A stretch of 64,000 nucleotides of DNA from an uncultured Elusimicrobia bacterium (GCA_947306425.1 CAMZGO010000004.1:1-64000); one strand, 5' to 3'; counted from the stretch's first letter, positions 15,971 through 25,901 are shown. Program-made: numbers and translations. The notes: generated by a model not told the origin, from the letters alone.

Positions 15971-18520
15971 ATGAAAATACACTCTTTTAAAGTAACACCG
16001 GATTTGCCGGATAATATGAAATTTTTGGAAGAACTTTCCAATAATATGTGGTTTGCGTGGAATTGGGATGCTATTAATTTGTTTGTTAAGATTGATGAGA
16101 AACTTTGGGAGCAAAGTTTGCGTATGCCCAAATGGCTTATGGCAACAGTATCCCAAAAACGTCTTGAAGAATTAAGCAAAGATAAAGATTTTATCGCCCA
16201 GCTTAATTATGTGGAATCTCTTTATAGAAATTATCAAAAAGAACAAAGCACCTGGTTTAACAAGGTTAAAGGGGAAGGCAAAGATAATTTTTTAACGGCA
16301 TATTTTTCCATGGAATACGGTATAGGTGAGGGTTTGCCGATTTATTCCGGCGGGCTTGGTATGCTTTCGGGCGACCATATTAAAAGTTCAAGCGACCTCG
16401 GCCTTCCTTTAATCGGCGTTGGTTTATTCTATCAAAAAGGTTATGTAAAGCAAGTTTTGAATAAAGACGGCTGGCAAGGGGAACAATATCCGGAAAATGA
16501 CTGGGCCCACATGTCAGTAGAACCGATTTTAAAAGAGGACGGAAACCACTTAACCGTTGATATACCGCTCGGTCGTGAAGTTATAAAAGCAATGATTTGG
16601 CGTGTACCTGTAGGGCGGACTTGCCTTTATTTGCTTGATACCAATTTACCGGAGAACCCCCCGCAGCACAGAAGCATAACCGAGCAGCTTTACGGCGGTG
16701 ACAGGGAAAACCGCATTAAACAGGAAATAGTACTTGGCATCGGCGGTGTAAAAGCCTTAAAAGTTTTAGGCTTAAAACCTACGGTTTACCATATTAATGA
16801 AGGGCATTCTGCTTTCTTGCTTTGTGAACGAATTATTGAAATTATGCAAGAACGCAAAATATCTTTTGACGAAGCACGTGAAATTGTTTGGGCAACTTCA
16901 GTATTTACAACACACACACCGGTAATCGCCGGCAATGAACATTTTGATTTTAATTTGGTCAAAAAATTTATGGAACCCTATGTATTGCAACTTGGTATAG
17001 GTTGGGACAGATTCCTTGATTACGGTAAAGAAACACCGCAATCACCAATGTTTTGTATGACGGTATTTGCTTTAAAACTTTCCGCTTATTTAAACGGTGT
17101 GGCTAAGTTACACGGCAAAGTCTCGCGCGAAATGTGGCATGAGGTATGGCCAAGTTTAAATGTAAACGAGGTACCTATAACAAGCATTACGAACGGGGTA
17201 CACTCAGCAAGCTGGGTAAGCCATGAACACAATGATTTATACAAAAAATATATCAATAACTCGCCTAATGCCATGGAAGATTTTGAGCATACCGATTGGA
17301 ACAAAGTAAACGATATCCCTGCCGAAGAACTTTGGCAAACGCATAATTTGCGTAAAGATAAACTTATTAAACATATCCGCGCAAAGATGGTACGTCAAGC
17401 AAAACGCCTGGCTACAAATTTAAAGATAGCAAAAAAGGCCGGCAACGTTTTACATGAAGGTGTTTTAACTATCGGTTTTGCCCGCCGTTTTGCTACTTAT
17501 AAACGTGCAACCTTGCTGTTTAAAGATCCGGAACGTTTGGCAAAGATTGTCAATAATCCTGACAGGCCGGTACAATTCGTTTTTGCCGGTAAAGCACATC
17601 CGGCAGACAGTAACGGTAAAGAATTTATCAAAAAAATATTTAACTATATGCTTGACCCAAGGTTTAACGGCAAAATCGTCTTTGCCGAAGATTATAATAT
17701 GAACCTTGCACGCTATATGGTACAAGGTGTAGATGTGTGGTTAAATAATCCTATCAGACCTATGGAAGCATCAGGTACAAGCGGTATGAAAGCAGCCTTA
17801 AACGGTGCTTTGGCACTTTCAATTTTAGACGGTTGGTGGGATGAAGTCGGCCCTTGCGATTTTAGCTGGTCCATAACCGGTTCGGAAAGTTATAAAGATG
17901 GAGAAGAGCGCGATGAAGTGGAAAGCCAAGCGCTTTATAACTTACTTGAACAGGAAGTAATCCCTACCTATTATGACCGTGATGCGGACGGGTTACCTCA
18001 AAAATGGATTAAAAAAATGAAAGATTCCATTTCCTCCATCGTACCTTTCTTTAATACTAACAGAATGGTGCAAGAATATTATGATAAATTTTATACTAAA
18101 GCCCATTATTACGGCAATATTTTAAACACTAAAGGACGTACTGCGGAAGTTGCCGCCTGGCGCAAACAAATTGCCGATAATTGGCCCCAAGTAAGCATTA
18201 CAGACACAACAGGTCAAATTGACGGGGAAGTATTAGTCGGCCAAAGAATTAAAATTACCGCTGATGTTACATTGGGTACTCTAAAACCGGAAGAAGTGGT
18301 AGTGCAATTACAAATAGGCACACGCGGTATGGGTGGTGCTTTTGAAAGCGTAAAAGATATTGCTATGAATTTTGTCAAGCAAGAAAACGGCATTTACAAA
18401 TATGAAATTGAAATACAGCCGGAAACAAGCGGCAGGCAAGATTATGCTTTGAGGATTCTCCCTTTCAATGCAAGCGTTCCGCATCCTTTTACGCCGTTAT
18501 TTGTACGCTGGGAAATGTAG
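15971..18520 (+). CDS. glgP: Alpha-glucan phosphorylase
   Basis: This GT35 enzyme releases glucose 1-phosphate from glycogen or maltodextrin. The 849-residue product belongs to the shorter alpha-glucan phosphorylase subfamily, with an N-terminal domain of unknown function (NMWFAWNWDAINLF) before the catalytic core. Core motifs include FSMEYGIGEGLPIYSGGLG, VYHINEGHSAF, TTHTPVIAGNEHF and EASGTSGMKAALNG, in which K607 should bind pyridoxal phosphate. About 100 C-terminal residues form an extra beta-rich domain. AAGGAG precedes the ATG. TATAAT is at 15943-15948. Confidence 0.95.
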   Translation: MKIHSFKVTPDLPDNMKFLEELSNNMWFAWNWDAINLFVKIDEKLWEQSLRMPKWLMATVSQKRLEELSKDKDFIAQLNYVESLYRNYQKEQSTWFNKVKGEGKDNFLTAYFSMEYGIGEGLPIYSGGLGMLSGDHIKSSSDLGLPLIGVGLFYQKGYVKQVLNKDGWQGEQYPENDWAHMSVEPILKEDGNHLTVDIPLGREVIKAMIWRVPVGRTCLYLLDTNLPENPPQHRSITEQLYGGDRENRIKQEIVLGIGGVKALKVLGLKPTVYHINEGHSAFLLCERIIEIMQERKISFDEAREIVWATSVFTTHTPVIAGNEHFDFNLVKKFMEPYVLQLGIGWDRFLDYGKETPQSPMFCMTVFALKLSAYLNGVAKLHGKVSREMWHEVWPSLNVNEVPITSITNGVHSASWVSHEHNDLYKKYINNSPNAMEDFEHTDWNKVNDIPAEELWQTHNLRKDKLIKHIRAKMVRQAKRLATNLKIAKKAGNVLHEGVLTIGFARRFATYKRATLLFKDPERLAKIVNNPDRPVQFVFAGKAHPADSNGKEFIKKIFNYMLDPRFNGKIVFAEDYNMNLARYMVQGVDVWLNNPIRPMEASGTSGMKAALNGALALSILDGWWDEVGPCDFSWSITGSESYKDGEERDEVESQALYNLLEQEVIPTYYDRDADGLPQKWIKKMKDSISSIVPFFNTNRMVQEYYDKFYTKAHYYGNILNTKGRTAEVAAWRKQIADNWPQVSITDTTGQIDGEVLVGQRIKITADVTLGTLKPEEVVVQLQIGTRGMGGAFESVKDIAMNFVKQENGIYKYEIEIQPETSGRQDYALRILPFNASVPHPFTPLFVRWEM

Positions 18521-18542
18521 TTTTTGATTACTGAGGTGCGCC

Positions 18543-18995
18543 TTGAATATCGTCTTGATTAACCCTGAAATTCCGTTTAATACAGGCAACATCGGGCGCA
18601 CTTGTGTTGCAACAAATACGCATTTGTTCCTTGTCGGGAAACTTGGCTTTAAGATTTCCGACAGGGAAATTAGACGCAGCGGGCTTGATTATTGGCCTAA
18701 ATTAAAATATACTTTAATTCCTACCTGTGATGAGTTTTTTGATAATTTACCCAAAGATGCACGCCTGTTTTTCTTTTCTACAAAAGGCAAAAAATGTTTG
18801 TGGGACATTAAATTTGAGAAAGACGATTATTTAATTTTCGGCTCGGAATCTTGCGGTTTACCGCGTGATTTTTACACGAAATATGCCGATAAACTTTACA
18901 CTATTCCCATGCCTGGGGATGTCCGCTCCTTAAACTTATCTACTTCCGCTGCAATTTGCTTGTACGAAGCCTTAAGGCAAATGAGAAATTTATAA
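18543..18995 (+). CDS. trmL: tRNA (cytidine/uridine-34-2'-O)-methyltransferase TrmL
   Basis: A SPOUT methyltransferase that methylates the ribose of the wobble base in tRNA-Leu isoacceptors. The 150-residue product has the full TrmL signature: LINPEIPFNTGNIGRTC, the knot motif LIFGSESCGLP, and IPMPGDVRSLNLSTSAAICLYEALR. The start is TTG at 18543 with GAGG just upstream; no ATG is available before the conserved N terminus. It follows glgP by 22 bases and is probably cotranscribed. Confidence 0.93.
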   Translation: MNIVLINPEIPFNTGNIGRTCVATNTHLFLVGKLGFKISDREIRRSGLDYWPKLKYTLIPTCDEFFDNLPKDARLFFFSTKGKKCLWDIKFEKDDYLIFGSESCGLPRDFYTKYADKLYTIPMPGDVRSLNLSTSAAICLYEALRQMRNL

Positions 18996-18997
18996 GT

Positions 18998-19465
18998 TTA
19001 TTTTTGTTTATAATAATACCACCAACCTGTGCCTGATGTCGAACCGATATTATCCCCTGTATCTCTTTTACAAATACGGTCTCTTATACTATTTCTATCA
19101 TACCCCACTACACGGCAAGCAAATGGTCTACCTGTACTTCTGTTAAGCGTATATTCTATCTCTCCACCTGTAATATTTATACTACAATATATTCTATTAT
19201 TTCCTTTATCTTCAAAAATATAACAACTTATACCTTTCGGTATTGTTATATCTAAATTATTCTGAACTCCTACATAGGTACCATGTATTAAATAGTATCT
19301 TTGTGCCGCATCTTGTACATTTCTGGTAATTGTTTTAACAGTTGACAATTTTGCTTTTCCAACTGCTAGCTGATATTGCGGCAAAGCAATAGCTGCTAAA
19401 ATACCTATAATTAAAACTACTACCAATAATTCTATTAAGGTAAAACCTTTTTTATTTATACTCAT
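18998..19465 (-). CDS. Type IV pilin-like protein (T-tract class)
   Basis: Prepilin of 155 residues with a six-residue basic leader plus G7 before F8 and Glu at mature position 5. The helix is followed by ALPQYQLAVGKAK and a variable globular part with cysteines at about residues 81, 93, 121 and 137. AGGAG precedes the ATG. The upstream region carries a 13 nt T tract next to TTGACA rather than the structured RNA leader seen at other pilins. It is convergent with trmL, with two bases between stop codons. Confidence 0.92.
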   Translation of the reverse strand: MSINKKGFTLIELLVVVLIIGILAAIALPQYQLAVGKAKLSTVKTITRNVQDAAQRYYLIHGTYVGVQNNLDITIPKGISCYIFEDKGNNRIYCSINITGGEIEYTLNRSTGRPFACRVVGYDRNSIRDRICKRDTGDNIGSTSGTGWWYYYKQK

Positions 19466-19506
19466 AATATCTCCTAATTTGATTTATACAGTATTTTTAT
19501 TTATAT

Positions 19507-19532
19507 ATTTTAGAAAAAAAAAAAAAATGTCA
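19507..19532 (-). promoter_or_regulatory. TTGACA - T13 - CTAAAAT element upstream of pilin
   Basis: On the minus strand TTGACA (19532-19527) is followed by 13 T and CTAAAAT, 42 or more bases before the ATG. It reads as a -35 box with a homopolymer spacer, or as an A/T-rich upstream element for a more proximal promoter. Nearly the same element precedes the pilin at 20804. Confidence 0.5.
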
Positions 19533-19597
19533 AGCAAAAGTTAGGAATCCGATAAATTGGTATAAAATAAAGTAAAATATTATATAGGATTTTTAAC

Positions 19598-20788
19598 ATG
19601 AACCCAAAAGTTATACTATTAATCTTGTTTTTAATTAATCTATTTAACTATATTGATAGACAAGTGTTATTTGCCGTCTTTCCCCTGCTTTCAGAAGACT
19701 TGAATTTAAACGACGGCCAACTTGGCTTACTCGGTTCAGTATTTATGATTGTTTACACCTTAACTGCACCTATTATTGCTTACTTTGCGGACCGTTCTCC
19801 GCGTCAAATTTGGGTTTCCGCCTGCGCCGTTTTATGGAGCGGTGCAACCGCGTTAACCGGTATGGCAAAAGATTTTTATCATATTGCCATAGCACGCAGT
19901 TTTATAGGTGTAGGCGAAGCAGGTTTTACAAGTGTTTCCCCCTCACTTGCAGCGGAAGGTTTTAAGCCTGAACTCCGCGCGCGCATACTTGCGATTTTAG
20001 GGCTTGCTCTCCCTCTTGGCAGCGCGTTTGGTTATTTGCTGGGAGGTTTAATCGGGCAACATTATGGTTGGCGCATAGCATTTTACGCTTTATCAATACC
20101 GGGCTTTTTGCTTGCCTTTTGGGCCTTAATTTATATTAAAGATAAAAGACAAATACAAAATACCGAACAAATAAAACTTACAAATTACCTACAATTTTTT
20201 AAAAGCAAGAGTTTTGTTTACCTATGCTTGGGAGAGGCTATGGCAACTTTTACACTCGGCGGTCTTGCTGCATGGATGCCGACATATTTCCACAGATATT
20301 ACGGTTTTACCGTAGCACAAGCAGGCACATATTTCGGTGCACTCATAATTATTGCAGGGATTATCGGAACTTTAGGCGGCGGTATTTTGGCTGATTTTTT
20401 AATTAAAATAACAAAAAAGGCCTATTTTTATACAACTTTGCTTGGTTATGCTATTGCTTTGCCTTTTGGACTTTTGGGGCTTTTGTGCGAAAATCAAACC
20501 CTTGCTTTAATTTGCTTTGGTATAGCGATGAGTTTTGTTTTCTTACAAACAGGTGCGTTAAATGCTGCAATTATAAGTATAACTTCGCTAAAAATACGTT
20601 CCATGGCTTTTGCCCTTAATATTTTCATCATTCATGCTTTGGGGGATGCAATTTCCCCGATGACTATAGGCAAAATTTCACAAACCTTTGATTTGCATTT
20701 GGCAGTTTTAGTTGCCATAATATTCTTACTGCCTGCCATAGCATTTTGCTACCTAGCCGCCCGTACATTTAAAGGGCAAGAATTGTAA
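19598..20788 (+). CDS. MFS transporter, spinster-like
   Basis: A 396-residue major facilitator protein with 12 predicted helices. The N terminus LINLFNYIDRQVLFAVFPLL and the loop FADRSPRQIWVSACAVLWSGATALTG match the spinster-like group of MFS permeases. GVGEAGFTSVSPSLAAEGF is the conserved motif in helix 4-5. The substrate is unknown. AGGA precedes the ATG. It sits alone between two pilin genes on the other strand. Confidence 0.85.
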   Translation: MNPKVILLILFLINLFNYIDRQVLFAVFPLLSEDLNLNDGQLGLLGSVFMIVYTLTAPIIAYFADRSPRQIWVSACAVLWSGATALTGMAKDFYHIAIARSFIGVGEAGFTSVSPSLAAEGFKPELRARILAILGLALPLGSAFGYLLGGLIGQHYGWRIAFYALSIPGFLLAFWALIYIKDKRQIQNTEQIKLTNYLQFFKSKSFVYLCLGEAMATFTLGGLAAWMPTYFHRYYGFTVAQAGTYFGALIIIAGIIGTLGGGILADFLIKITKKAYFYTTLLGYAIALPFGLLGLLCENQTLALICFGIAMSFVFLQTGALNAAIISITSLKIRSMAFALNIFIIHALGDAISPMTIGKISQTFDLHLAVLVAIIFLLPAIAFCYLAARTFKGQEL

Positions 20789-20803
20789 ATTATTTTTTAT
20801 TTA

Positions 20804-21277
20804 TTAGTAAACCCAATAGCAAAGACCACTATTATTGGGGCAAGTCGGATATGCCTTTTTCGTTTCTTGTTTACACAAAATATTTGTGGGATGAGAGAGA
20901 TCTGCAGTGTAAACGTAACACAAATCAGGCTTAAGCGGATCTTTGTAAACGTAATAATTTACTTTAACCCCCAAAATATATCTACTCACCATAAACCGTG
21001 CACCGCCGCTCATTAAATCAGCAGTAATATCACTTGTTTGAAATTGTAAACCCAAGGCACTATAATTCGTAGGATAAGTGTCATTTTTTAAATAATAAAG
21101 ATGTATAGCTTCATCAATAATTCTTGCCCTAGATTTTAACTCGGAAAACTTAGTTCTTGCTACCGACAATTTATATTGCGGCAAAGCAATTGCTGCTAAA
21201 ATACCTATAATTAAAACTACAACTAAAAGTTCCAACAAAGTAAAACCTTTACGATTTTTTTTACAATTTTCTAACAT
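20804..21277 (-). CDS. Type IV pilin-like protein (T-tract class)
   Basis: Prepilin of 157 residues. The leader ends KG11 before F12, with Glu at mature position 5. After the common helix (ALPQYKLSVARTK) the globular region is unlike the other copies and ends in a Cys-rich tail (CKQETKKAYPTCPNNSGLCYWVY). GTGAGG precedes the ATG. Upstream at 21311-21337 is the same TTGACA/T-tract/CTAAAAT element as at the pilin at 18998, with the tract one base longer. Confidence 0.92.
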   Translation of the reverse strand: MLENCKKNRKGFTLLELLVVVLIIGILAAIALPQYKLSVARTKFSELKSRARIIDEAIHLYYLKNDTYPTNYSALGLQFQTSDITADLMSGGARFMVSRYILGVKVNYYVYKDPLKPDLCYVYTADLSHPTNILCKQETKKAYPTCPNNSGLCYWVY

Positions 21278-21310
21278 AAATTACCTCACAATAATATAGT
21301 TTATATTAAT

Positions 21311-21337
21311 ATTTTAGAAAAAAAAAAAAAATGTCAA
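21311..21337 (-). promoter_or_regulatory. TTGACA - T14 - CTAAAAT element upstream of pilin
   Basis: TTGACA at 21337-21332, a 14 nt T tract, then CTAAAATAT. The tract length differs from the matching element at 19507-19532. Confidence 0.5.
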
Positions 21338-21397
21338 CAACAATTTTTGAAGTCATAAAAATGAACACAAAAAATTAAAATATGTTAAAATTGTTTT

Positions 21398-21763
21398 ATG
21401 GGTGTTACAGAATCTAAAGAAAATTATTTGGAAATAATTTATATCTTAAAAACCCAACAAAAAGAGGTCCATGCAATTGATATTGCAAATTACCTCGGTT
21501 TTGCAAGGGCAAGTGTTAGTATTGCCTTAAAAGCGCTAAAAGATGAAAAATATATTTTCATTGATGATAAATCCCACATAACCCTAACCTCCAAGGGAAA
21601 AACCGTTGCCTTAAAAGTATACGAAAAGCACAAAATTCTTTCCGCATGGTTTATGGCAATGGGAGTAGACGAAAAAACAGCCTTAAAAGATGCCTGCAAG
21701 ATTGAGCATATAATATCTAACAAAAGTTTTAAGGCTATTAAAAATTACTTGAATAGCAAATAG
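21398..21763 (+). CDS. DtxR/MntR-family metal-dependent regulator
   Basis: A 121-residue winged-helix regulator. SKENYLEIIYIL, DIANYLGFARASVSIALKALKDEKYI (recognition helix) and YEKHKILSAWFMAMGV...DACKIEHIIS follow the MntR plan. It is shorter than Bacillus MntR (142) and lacks an SH3-like domain. At the metal site, the Asp expected in the N-terminal helix is Asn (KENYLE), while the His in EKHK and the Glu-His pair in KIEH remain. Metal specificity is therefore open. A TAAAAT box ends six bases before the ATG, a leaderless arrangement. Confidence 0.85.
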   Translation: MGVTESKENYLEIIYILKTQQKEVHAIDIANYLGFARASVSIALKALKDEKYIFIDDKSHITLTSKGKTVALKVYEKHKILSAWFMAMGVDEKTALKDACKIEHIISNKSFKAIKNYLNSK

Positions 21764-21845
21764 ATATGCAAGCGCGTTTTATGCGTTTGAGAGCCCTATG
21801 CGGAACATAACGCGTAAAACTAATATACAACATTTAAGAAATTGG

Positions 21846-21851
21846 TATAAT
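21846..21851 (+). promoter_or_regulatory. -10 box (TATAAT) for dnaB operon, leaderless arrangement
   Basis: TATAAT ends six bases before the dnaB ATG at 21858. There is no ribosome site. Confidence 0.65.
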
Positions 21852-21857
21852 ATAAGT

Positions 21858-23255
21858 ATGTCAAACGAAAAACTACCCCCACAAGCATTAGATGCTGAAA
21901 TGGCCTTGCTCGGCTCAATGATGATAGAGCAAGATGCCCTTGAACGCGCTATAGGTATAGTAAGCGTAGAACATTTTTATAAAACCGCACATCAAAAAAT
22001 ATTTACAGCTATAAAAAATCTTGCTGTTAAGGACCAAGCTGTGGACCTTATTACCCTTACCGAAGAACTTAAACGCGAGGGATTTTTAGCCGAAATCGGC
22101 GGTGAAAGATATTTAGCGGAATTAATGTCCAAAGTATCCACTGCCGCCCATGTGGAACATTATGCCAAAATCGTTTATGATACAGCCATGTTAAGGGAAC
22201 TGATAAAAATATCAACTTCCACCGTTGAAAATTGTTATAAAAATGCCGAACAGGAACCAAGCGCCTTAATTGACGAAGCACAAGGCAAATTATATACTTT
22301 AAACCAAAAACAGCAAAAACAAGGTTTTGTTTCCAGCAAAGAAATGTCCCTTGAAGCGATGGAACAAATTGAAAAACTTATAGTAGACAAAAATCCCATT
22401 AAAGGTGTTCCGACCGGGTTTAGCGAATTTGATACAATGACCGGCGGATTAAGGAAAGGGGACCTTATAATCTTGGCTGCACGCCCTTCACAAGGTAAAA
22501 CGGCAATGGCTTTAAATATAGTACAAAATGCACTTGATAAAGGTGTTCCGGTGGCAATGTTTTCTTTGGAAATGGGCCGTTTTCAAATTTATCAAAGAAT
22601 GGTTTGTACGGCAGCACAAGTCAGTTTACATAATGTAAGCACAGGTACTTTCCAAAAGTCAAGGTGGCGTGAACTTGCTTCTAAAATACAAAAACTCGGC
22701 ACACAACCTCTTTATATTGATGATACCCCCGGTGTAACCATAACCGAAATCCGTATGCGTGCACGCCGTTTGGCACGGGAATTACAGAAACAAGGCAAAG
22801 AACTCGGCCTTATTGTTATTGATTATATAGGCCTCATCACTAGCGGGAAAGCAAAAATTGAATCTCGCCAGCAAGAGGTATCGGAAATTTCCAGAATGTT
22901 AAAAGAACTTGCAAGGAATATGAATGTGCCTGTCTTGGCATTATCCCAACTTAACAGAAATACCGAAAAAGGCCGGGCAGATAACCGCCCGCAACTTTCA
23001 GATTTGAGGGAATCAGGCTCTATTGAACAAGATGCTGACGTCGTAGCATTAATACACCGCGAAGGTTATTATAAATGGCAGGATGAAAATTTAAGAAATA
23101 AAGCAAATTTAATTTTGGCTAAACAGCGTAACGGCCCCGTAGGTACTATTGACCTTAATTGGTACAGTGAATATACTTTATTTACAAATCCCGCCCTGGT
23201 AAGTGATGAAGCCGTTGCGGATGCTCTGGCCGCATCAAGTGATATTCCGCTATGA
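21858..23255 (+). CDS. dnaB: Replicative DNA helicase DnaB
   Basis: DnaB is the hexameric helicase that unwinds DNA at the replication fork. The 465-residue product starts MSNEKLPPQALDAEMALLGS, the typical N-terminal domain. The RecA-like domain has Walker A ARPSQGKTAMALN, FSLEMGRFQIYQRM, Walker B LIVIDYIGLI, and LSQLNRNTEKG...LSDLRESGSIEQDADVV. The first ATG of the longer frame (21798) is rejected because TATAAT overlaps that region and the conserved protein begins at 21858. It heads the operon through radA. Confidence 0.96.
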   Translation: MSNEKLPPQALDAEMALLGSMMIEQDALERAIGIVSVEHFYKTAHQKIFTAIKNLAVKDQAVDLITLTEELKREGFLAEIGGERYLAELMSKVSTAAHVEHYAKIVYDTAMLRELIKISTSTVENCYKNAEQEPSALIDEAQGKLYTLNQKQQKQGFVSSKEMSLEAMEQIEKLIVDKNPIKGVPTGFSEFDTMTGGLRKGDLIILAARPSQGKTAMALNIVQNALDKGVPVAMFSLEMGRFQIYQRMVCTAAQVSLHNVSTGTFQKSRWRELASKIQKLGTQPLYIDDTPGVTITEIRMRARRLARELQKQGKELGLIVIDYIGLITSGKAKIESRQQEVSEISRMLKELARNMNVPVLALSQLNRNTEKGRADNRPQLSDLRESGSIEQDADVVALIHREGYYKWQDENLRNKANLILAKQRNGPVGTIDLNWYSEYTLFTNPALVSDEAVADALAASSDIPL

Positions 23256-24352
23256 CGATACCTTTTCTCCGCCCTACTTTTGCTGAAATAAATTTAAAAG
23301 CTTTGAAAAATAACATTTTGAAGGCAAAAGCCTTGATTTCTAAACGAGGACAAGGGCAAATAAAAATACTGTTACTTGTAAAAGCCAATGCTTACGGCCA
23401 TGATGCAGGGCTTATTTCCAAATACGCACAAGAAAATAATCTTGTAGATTTCTTGGGTGTTGCTTCAATAGAAGAAGGTATGGAATTACGTCAAAAAGGC
23501 ATAACTTTACCCATTTTAGTACTTGGCAGTATTTGGCCCTTTGACGGCTTTGAATATGCCATAAAAAATAGTCTTTCCGTTACTGTGGCAAGTGTTAAAG
23601 CAGCAAAATTTTTAGCAGAACTTTCAAACAAATTGGGAATCAAAGCCTATGCCCATGTTAAACAGGAAACGGGTATGAACCGTATTGGCTCGCGCCGGCC
23701 TGCAGCAATAGAAATATTAAAGATTTTAAACTCCTCCCCTTTTGTTAAAGTGGAAGGGGTTTTCAGCCACTTTGCAAAAGCAAATGACCATGAATATTCA
23801 AGCCGGCAAATTAATTATTTCACCGAATTTTTGAATGAAGCAAAAATGAAAAATTTAGATACCGGTATTTGTCATTTGTCCGCTTCCCAAGCATTTTTAA
23901 ATTATCCGCAAGCGCAATTTGATATGGTCAGGCTTGGCCACCTTGCTTACGGTCTGGAACCGGATTTTAAACCGGTACTCTCCTTAAAATCAAAGGTTGT
24001 ATTTATAAAAGATGTAAGGAAAGGCGTAAGTATAGGTTACGGCGGAACATTTATTACCAAAAAACCTTCAAAAATTGCTACTATACCATTAGGATATGGT
24101 GATGGTTATCCGCGGTCCTTATCTAATAGAACAGAGGTAGAAATTCTGGGTAAACGCTGCCCGCAAATTGGCAATATTACCATGGATATGATGATGGCGG
24201 ATATCAGCGAACTGGGCGATATTAAAATAGGTACGGAAGTAAATTTAATAGGTAAACATATAACTGCTTTAGAACTTGCGGAAAAATGCGGAACTATTGA
24301 TTATGAAATTTTAACTAATATTTCCCGCCGTGTTCCGCGAATCGGAGTATAG
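23252..24352 (+). CDS. alr: Alanine racemase
   Basis: Alr makes D-alanine for peptidoglycan. The 366-residue fold-type III PLP enzyme has LLVKANAYGHD (Lys binds PLP), HVKQETGMNRIG, HLSASQAFLN and the catalytic-Tyr segment IPLGYGDGYPRSLSN, plus GNITMDMMM. ATGA overlap of 4 nt with dnaB shows coupling. Length and motif order are normal. Confidence 0.95.
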   Translation: MTIPFLRPTFAEINLKALKNNILKAKALISKRGQGQIKILLLVKANAYGHDAGLISKYAQENNLVDFLGVASIEEGMELRQKGITLPILVLGSIWPFDGFEYAIKNSLSVTVASVKAAKFLAELSNKLGIKAYAHVKQETGMNRIGSRRPAAIEILKILNSSPFVKVEGVFSHFAKANDHEYSSRQINYFTEFLNEAKMKNLDTGICHLSASQAFLNYPQAQFDMVRLGHLAYGLEPDFKPVLSLKSKVVFIKDVRKGVSIGYGGTFITKKPSKIATIPLGYGDGYPRSLSNRTEVEILGKRCPQIGNITMDMMMADISELGDIKIGTEVNLIGKHITALELAEKCGTIDYEILTNISRRVPRIGV

Positions 24353-25129
24353 ATGTTTAAAAAATTCGGGAAATTTTTAATATATTTTTTTACTCAATTC
24401 GGTCTTGCTACCGAAATGATTAAAGACTCTGTTTTCTGGTTTTTCAAAAGCAAACTTGAAATTTCCCAAACCCTACAACAAATACTTAAAATCGGTGTAG
24501 AAAGTGTCCCCGTTATCCTAATGACGGGTCTATTTGTCGGTATGGTACTTGCTTTACAGGCCGGAAATACAATGCAAAATATTCTAAGCGAACCTTTGTA
24601 TATAGGATTGCTTGTCGGGTTTTCTTTAGTACGCGAACTTGGGCCGGTGCTTACTGCTTTTGTAATAGCAGGGCGTGCAGGAGCAGCAGTTACTGCGGAA
24701 ATAGGTACCATGCGCGTAACTGAGCAAATTGATGCCCTAAGCACACTTGGTACAAACCCGATAAGATATTTGGTTATTCCGCGTTTAATTGCTTTTATGG
24801 TATCTATACCAATATTGACTTTGTTTTCAGATATTATGGGTATTTTCGGCGGTTATGTGGTAAGCGTGGAAGCCCTTGGCGTACCCTCGCACACATACAT
24901 AAGCGATATAACAACTTATTTGGGAATTGATGATTTAATGCACGGCCTTATTAAGGCAATATCTTTTGCTTTTGCAATCGGGGTAATTTGTTGTTATAAA
25001 GGTCTTAATACAAGAAACGGTGCGGAAGGGGTAGGCAAATCCACCACCGGTGCAGTAGTTATAAGTATGGTCATAATTTTGGTTATTGACTATTTCCTGA
25101 CGGCAATTTTACATGCCTTTGGTGTATAG
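24353..25129 (+). CDS. mlaE: MlaE/YrbE-type ABC permease
   Basis: Permease of the Mla phospholipid transport system in the inner membrane. The 258-residue product has about five to six helices and the family motifs VPVILMTGLFVGMVLALQ, LVRELGPVLTAFVIAGRAG and EIGTMRVTEQIDALSTLGTNPI. It starts directly after alr and is followed by mlaF and mlaD, the standard core of the complex. MlaA, MlaB and MlaC are not in the window. Confidence 0.93.
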   Translation: MFKKFGKFLIYFFTQFGLATEMIKDSVFWFFKSKLEISQTLQQILKIGVESVPVILMTGLFVGMVLALQAGNTMQNILSEPLYIGLLVGFSLVRELGPVLTAFVIAGRAGAAVTAEIGTMRVTEQIDALSTLGTNPIRYLVIPRLIAFMVSIPILTLFSDIMGIFGGYVVSVEALGVPSHTYISDITTYLGIDDLMHGLIKAISFAFAIGVICCYKGLNTRNGAEGVGKSTTGAVVISMVIILVIDYFLTAILHAFGV

Positions 25130-25130
25130 T

Positions 25131-25889
25131 ATGATTAAGATTGAAAACTTAAAAAAACATTTTGGCAGTAAACATATTTTAAACGGCGTTAATTTGGAAA
25201 TAAAAGACGGCGAGGTTACCACCATTATCGGCGGTTCAGGTACGGGTAAAAGTACTTTGATAAAATGTATAATACGTCTATTGGAACCGGACGGGGGTAA
25301 AATCATAGTAGACGGCCAAGATATTACCCACTTAAATAACGAATTTGAACTTGCAAAGCTGCGAAAAAATTTCGGTTATTTGTTCCAAGAGGGTGCATTA
25401 TTTGATTCTTTGACAGTAGGGGAAAATGTTACTTTCGGGCTTAAATACTTAACTGATACTCCAAAAAGCGACTATGCTAAAATTGCTAGAGAAAAATTGG
25501 CTCTTGTCGGTCTAAAAAATATTGAAAACTTGCGCCCTTCGGAACTTTCTGGCGGTATGAAAAAGCGCGTTTCCTTAGCGCGTGTTTTGGCTACAAACCC
25601 AAAAGTAATTTTATATGACGAACCGACAAGCGGCCTTGACCCTATAATGTCGGAAATTATCAGTCAATTAATATTAGATTTGAAACATAAACTTGGGGTA
25701 ACTTCAGTAGTTATTACGCATGATATGAAAAGTGCTTTTGAAATTTCTGATACCCTCGCCATGCTTTATGAGGGAAAAATGCAGCTTGTGGCATCAAAAG
25801 AGGAGTTTAGACGAACCCAAAACCCTTATGTTAAACAATTTATAGCAGGCTCAGCAATAGGGCCTATACAAATGAAAATTTCGGATTAA
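25131..25889 (+). CDS. mlaF: MlaF-type ABC transporter ATPase
   Basis: ATPase of the Mla lipid transporter. The 252-residue product has Walker A GGSGTGKST, Q-loop FLFQEGALFDSLTVGENV-like LFQEGALFDSLTVGENV, signature LSGGMKKRVSLARVL, Walker B LYDEPTSGLDP and H-loop THDM. FQEGALFDSLTVGENV is typical for MlaF. I use the ATG at 25131, one base after the mlaE stop; an in-frame ATG 18 bases upstream overlaps mlaE. Confidence 0.94.
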   Translation: MIKIENLKKHFGSKHILNGVNLEIKDGEVTTIIGGSGTGKSTLIKCIIRLLEPDGGKIIVDGQDITHLNNEFELAKLRKNFGYLFQEGALFDSLTVGENVTFGLKYLTDTPKSDYAKIAREKLALVGLKNIENLRPSELSGGMKKRVSLARVLATNPKVILYDEPTSGLDPIMSEIISQLILDLKHKLGVTSVVITHDMKSAFEISDTLAMLYEGKMQLVASKEEFRRTQNPYVKQFIAGSAIGPIQMKISD

Positions 25890-25901
25890 AGAGGTATAAA
25901 T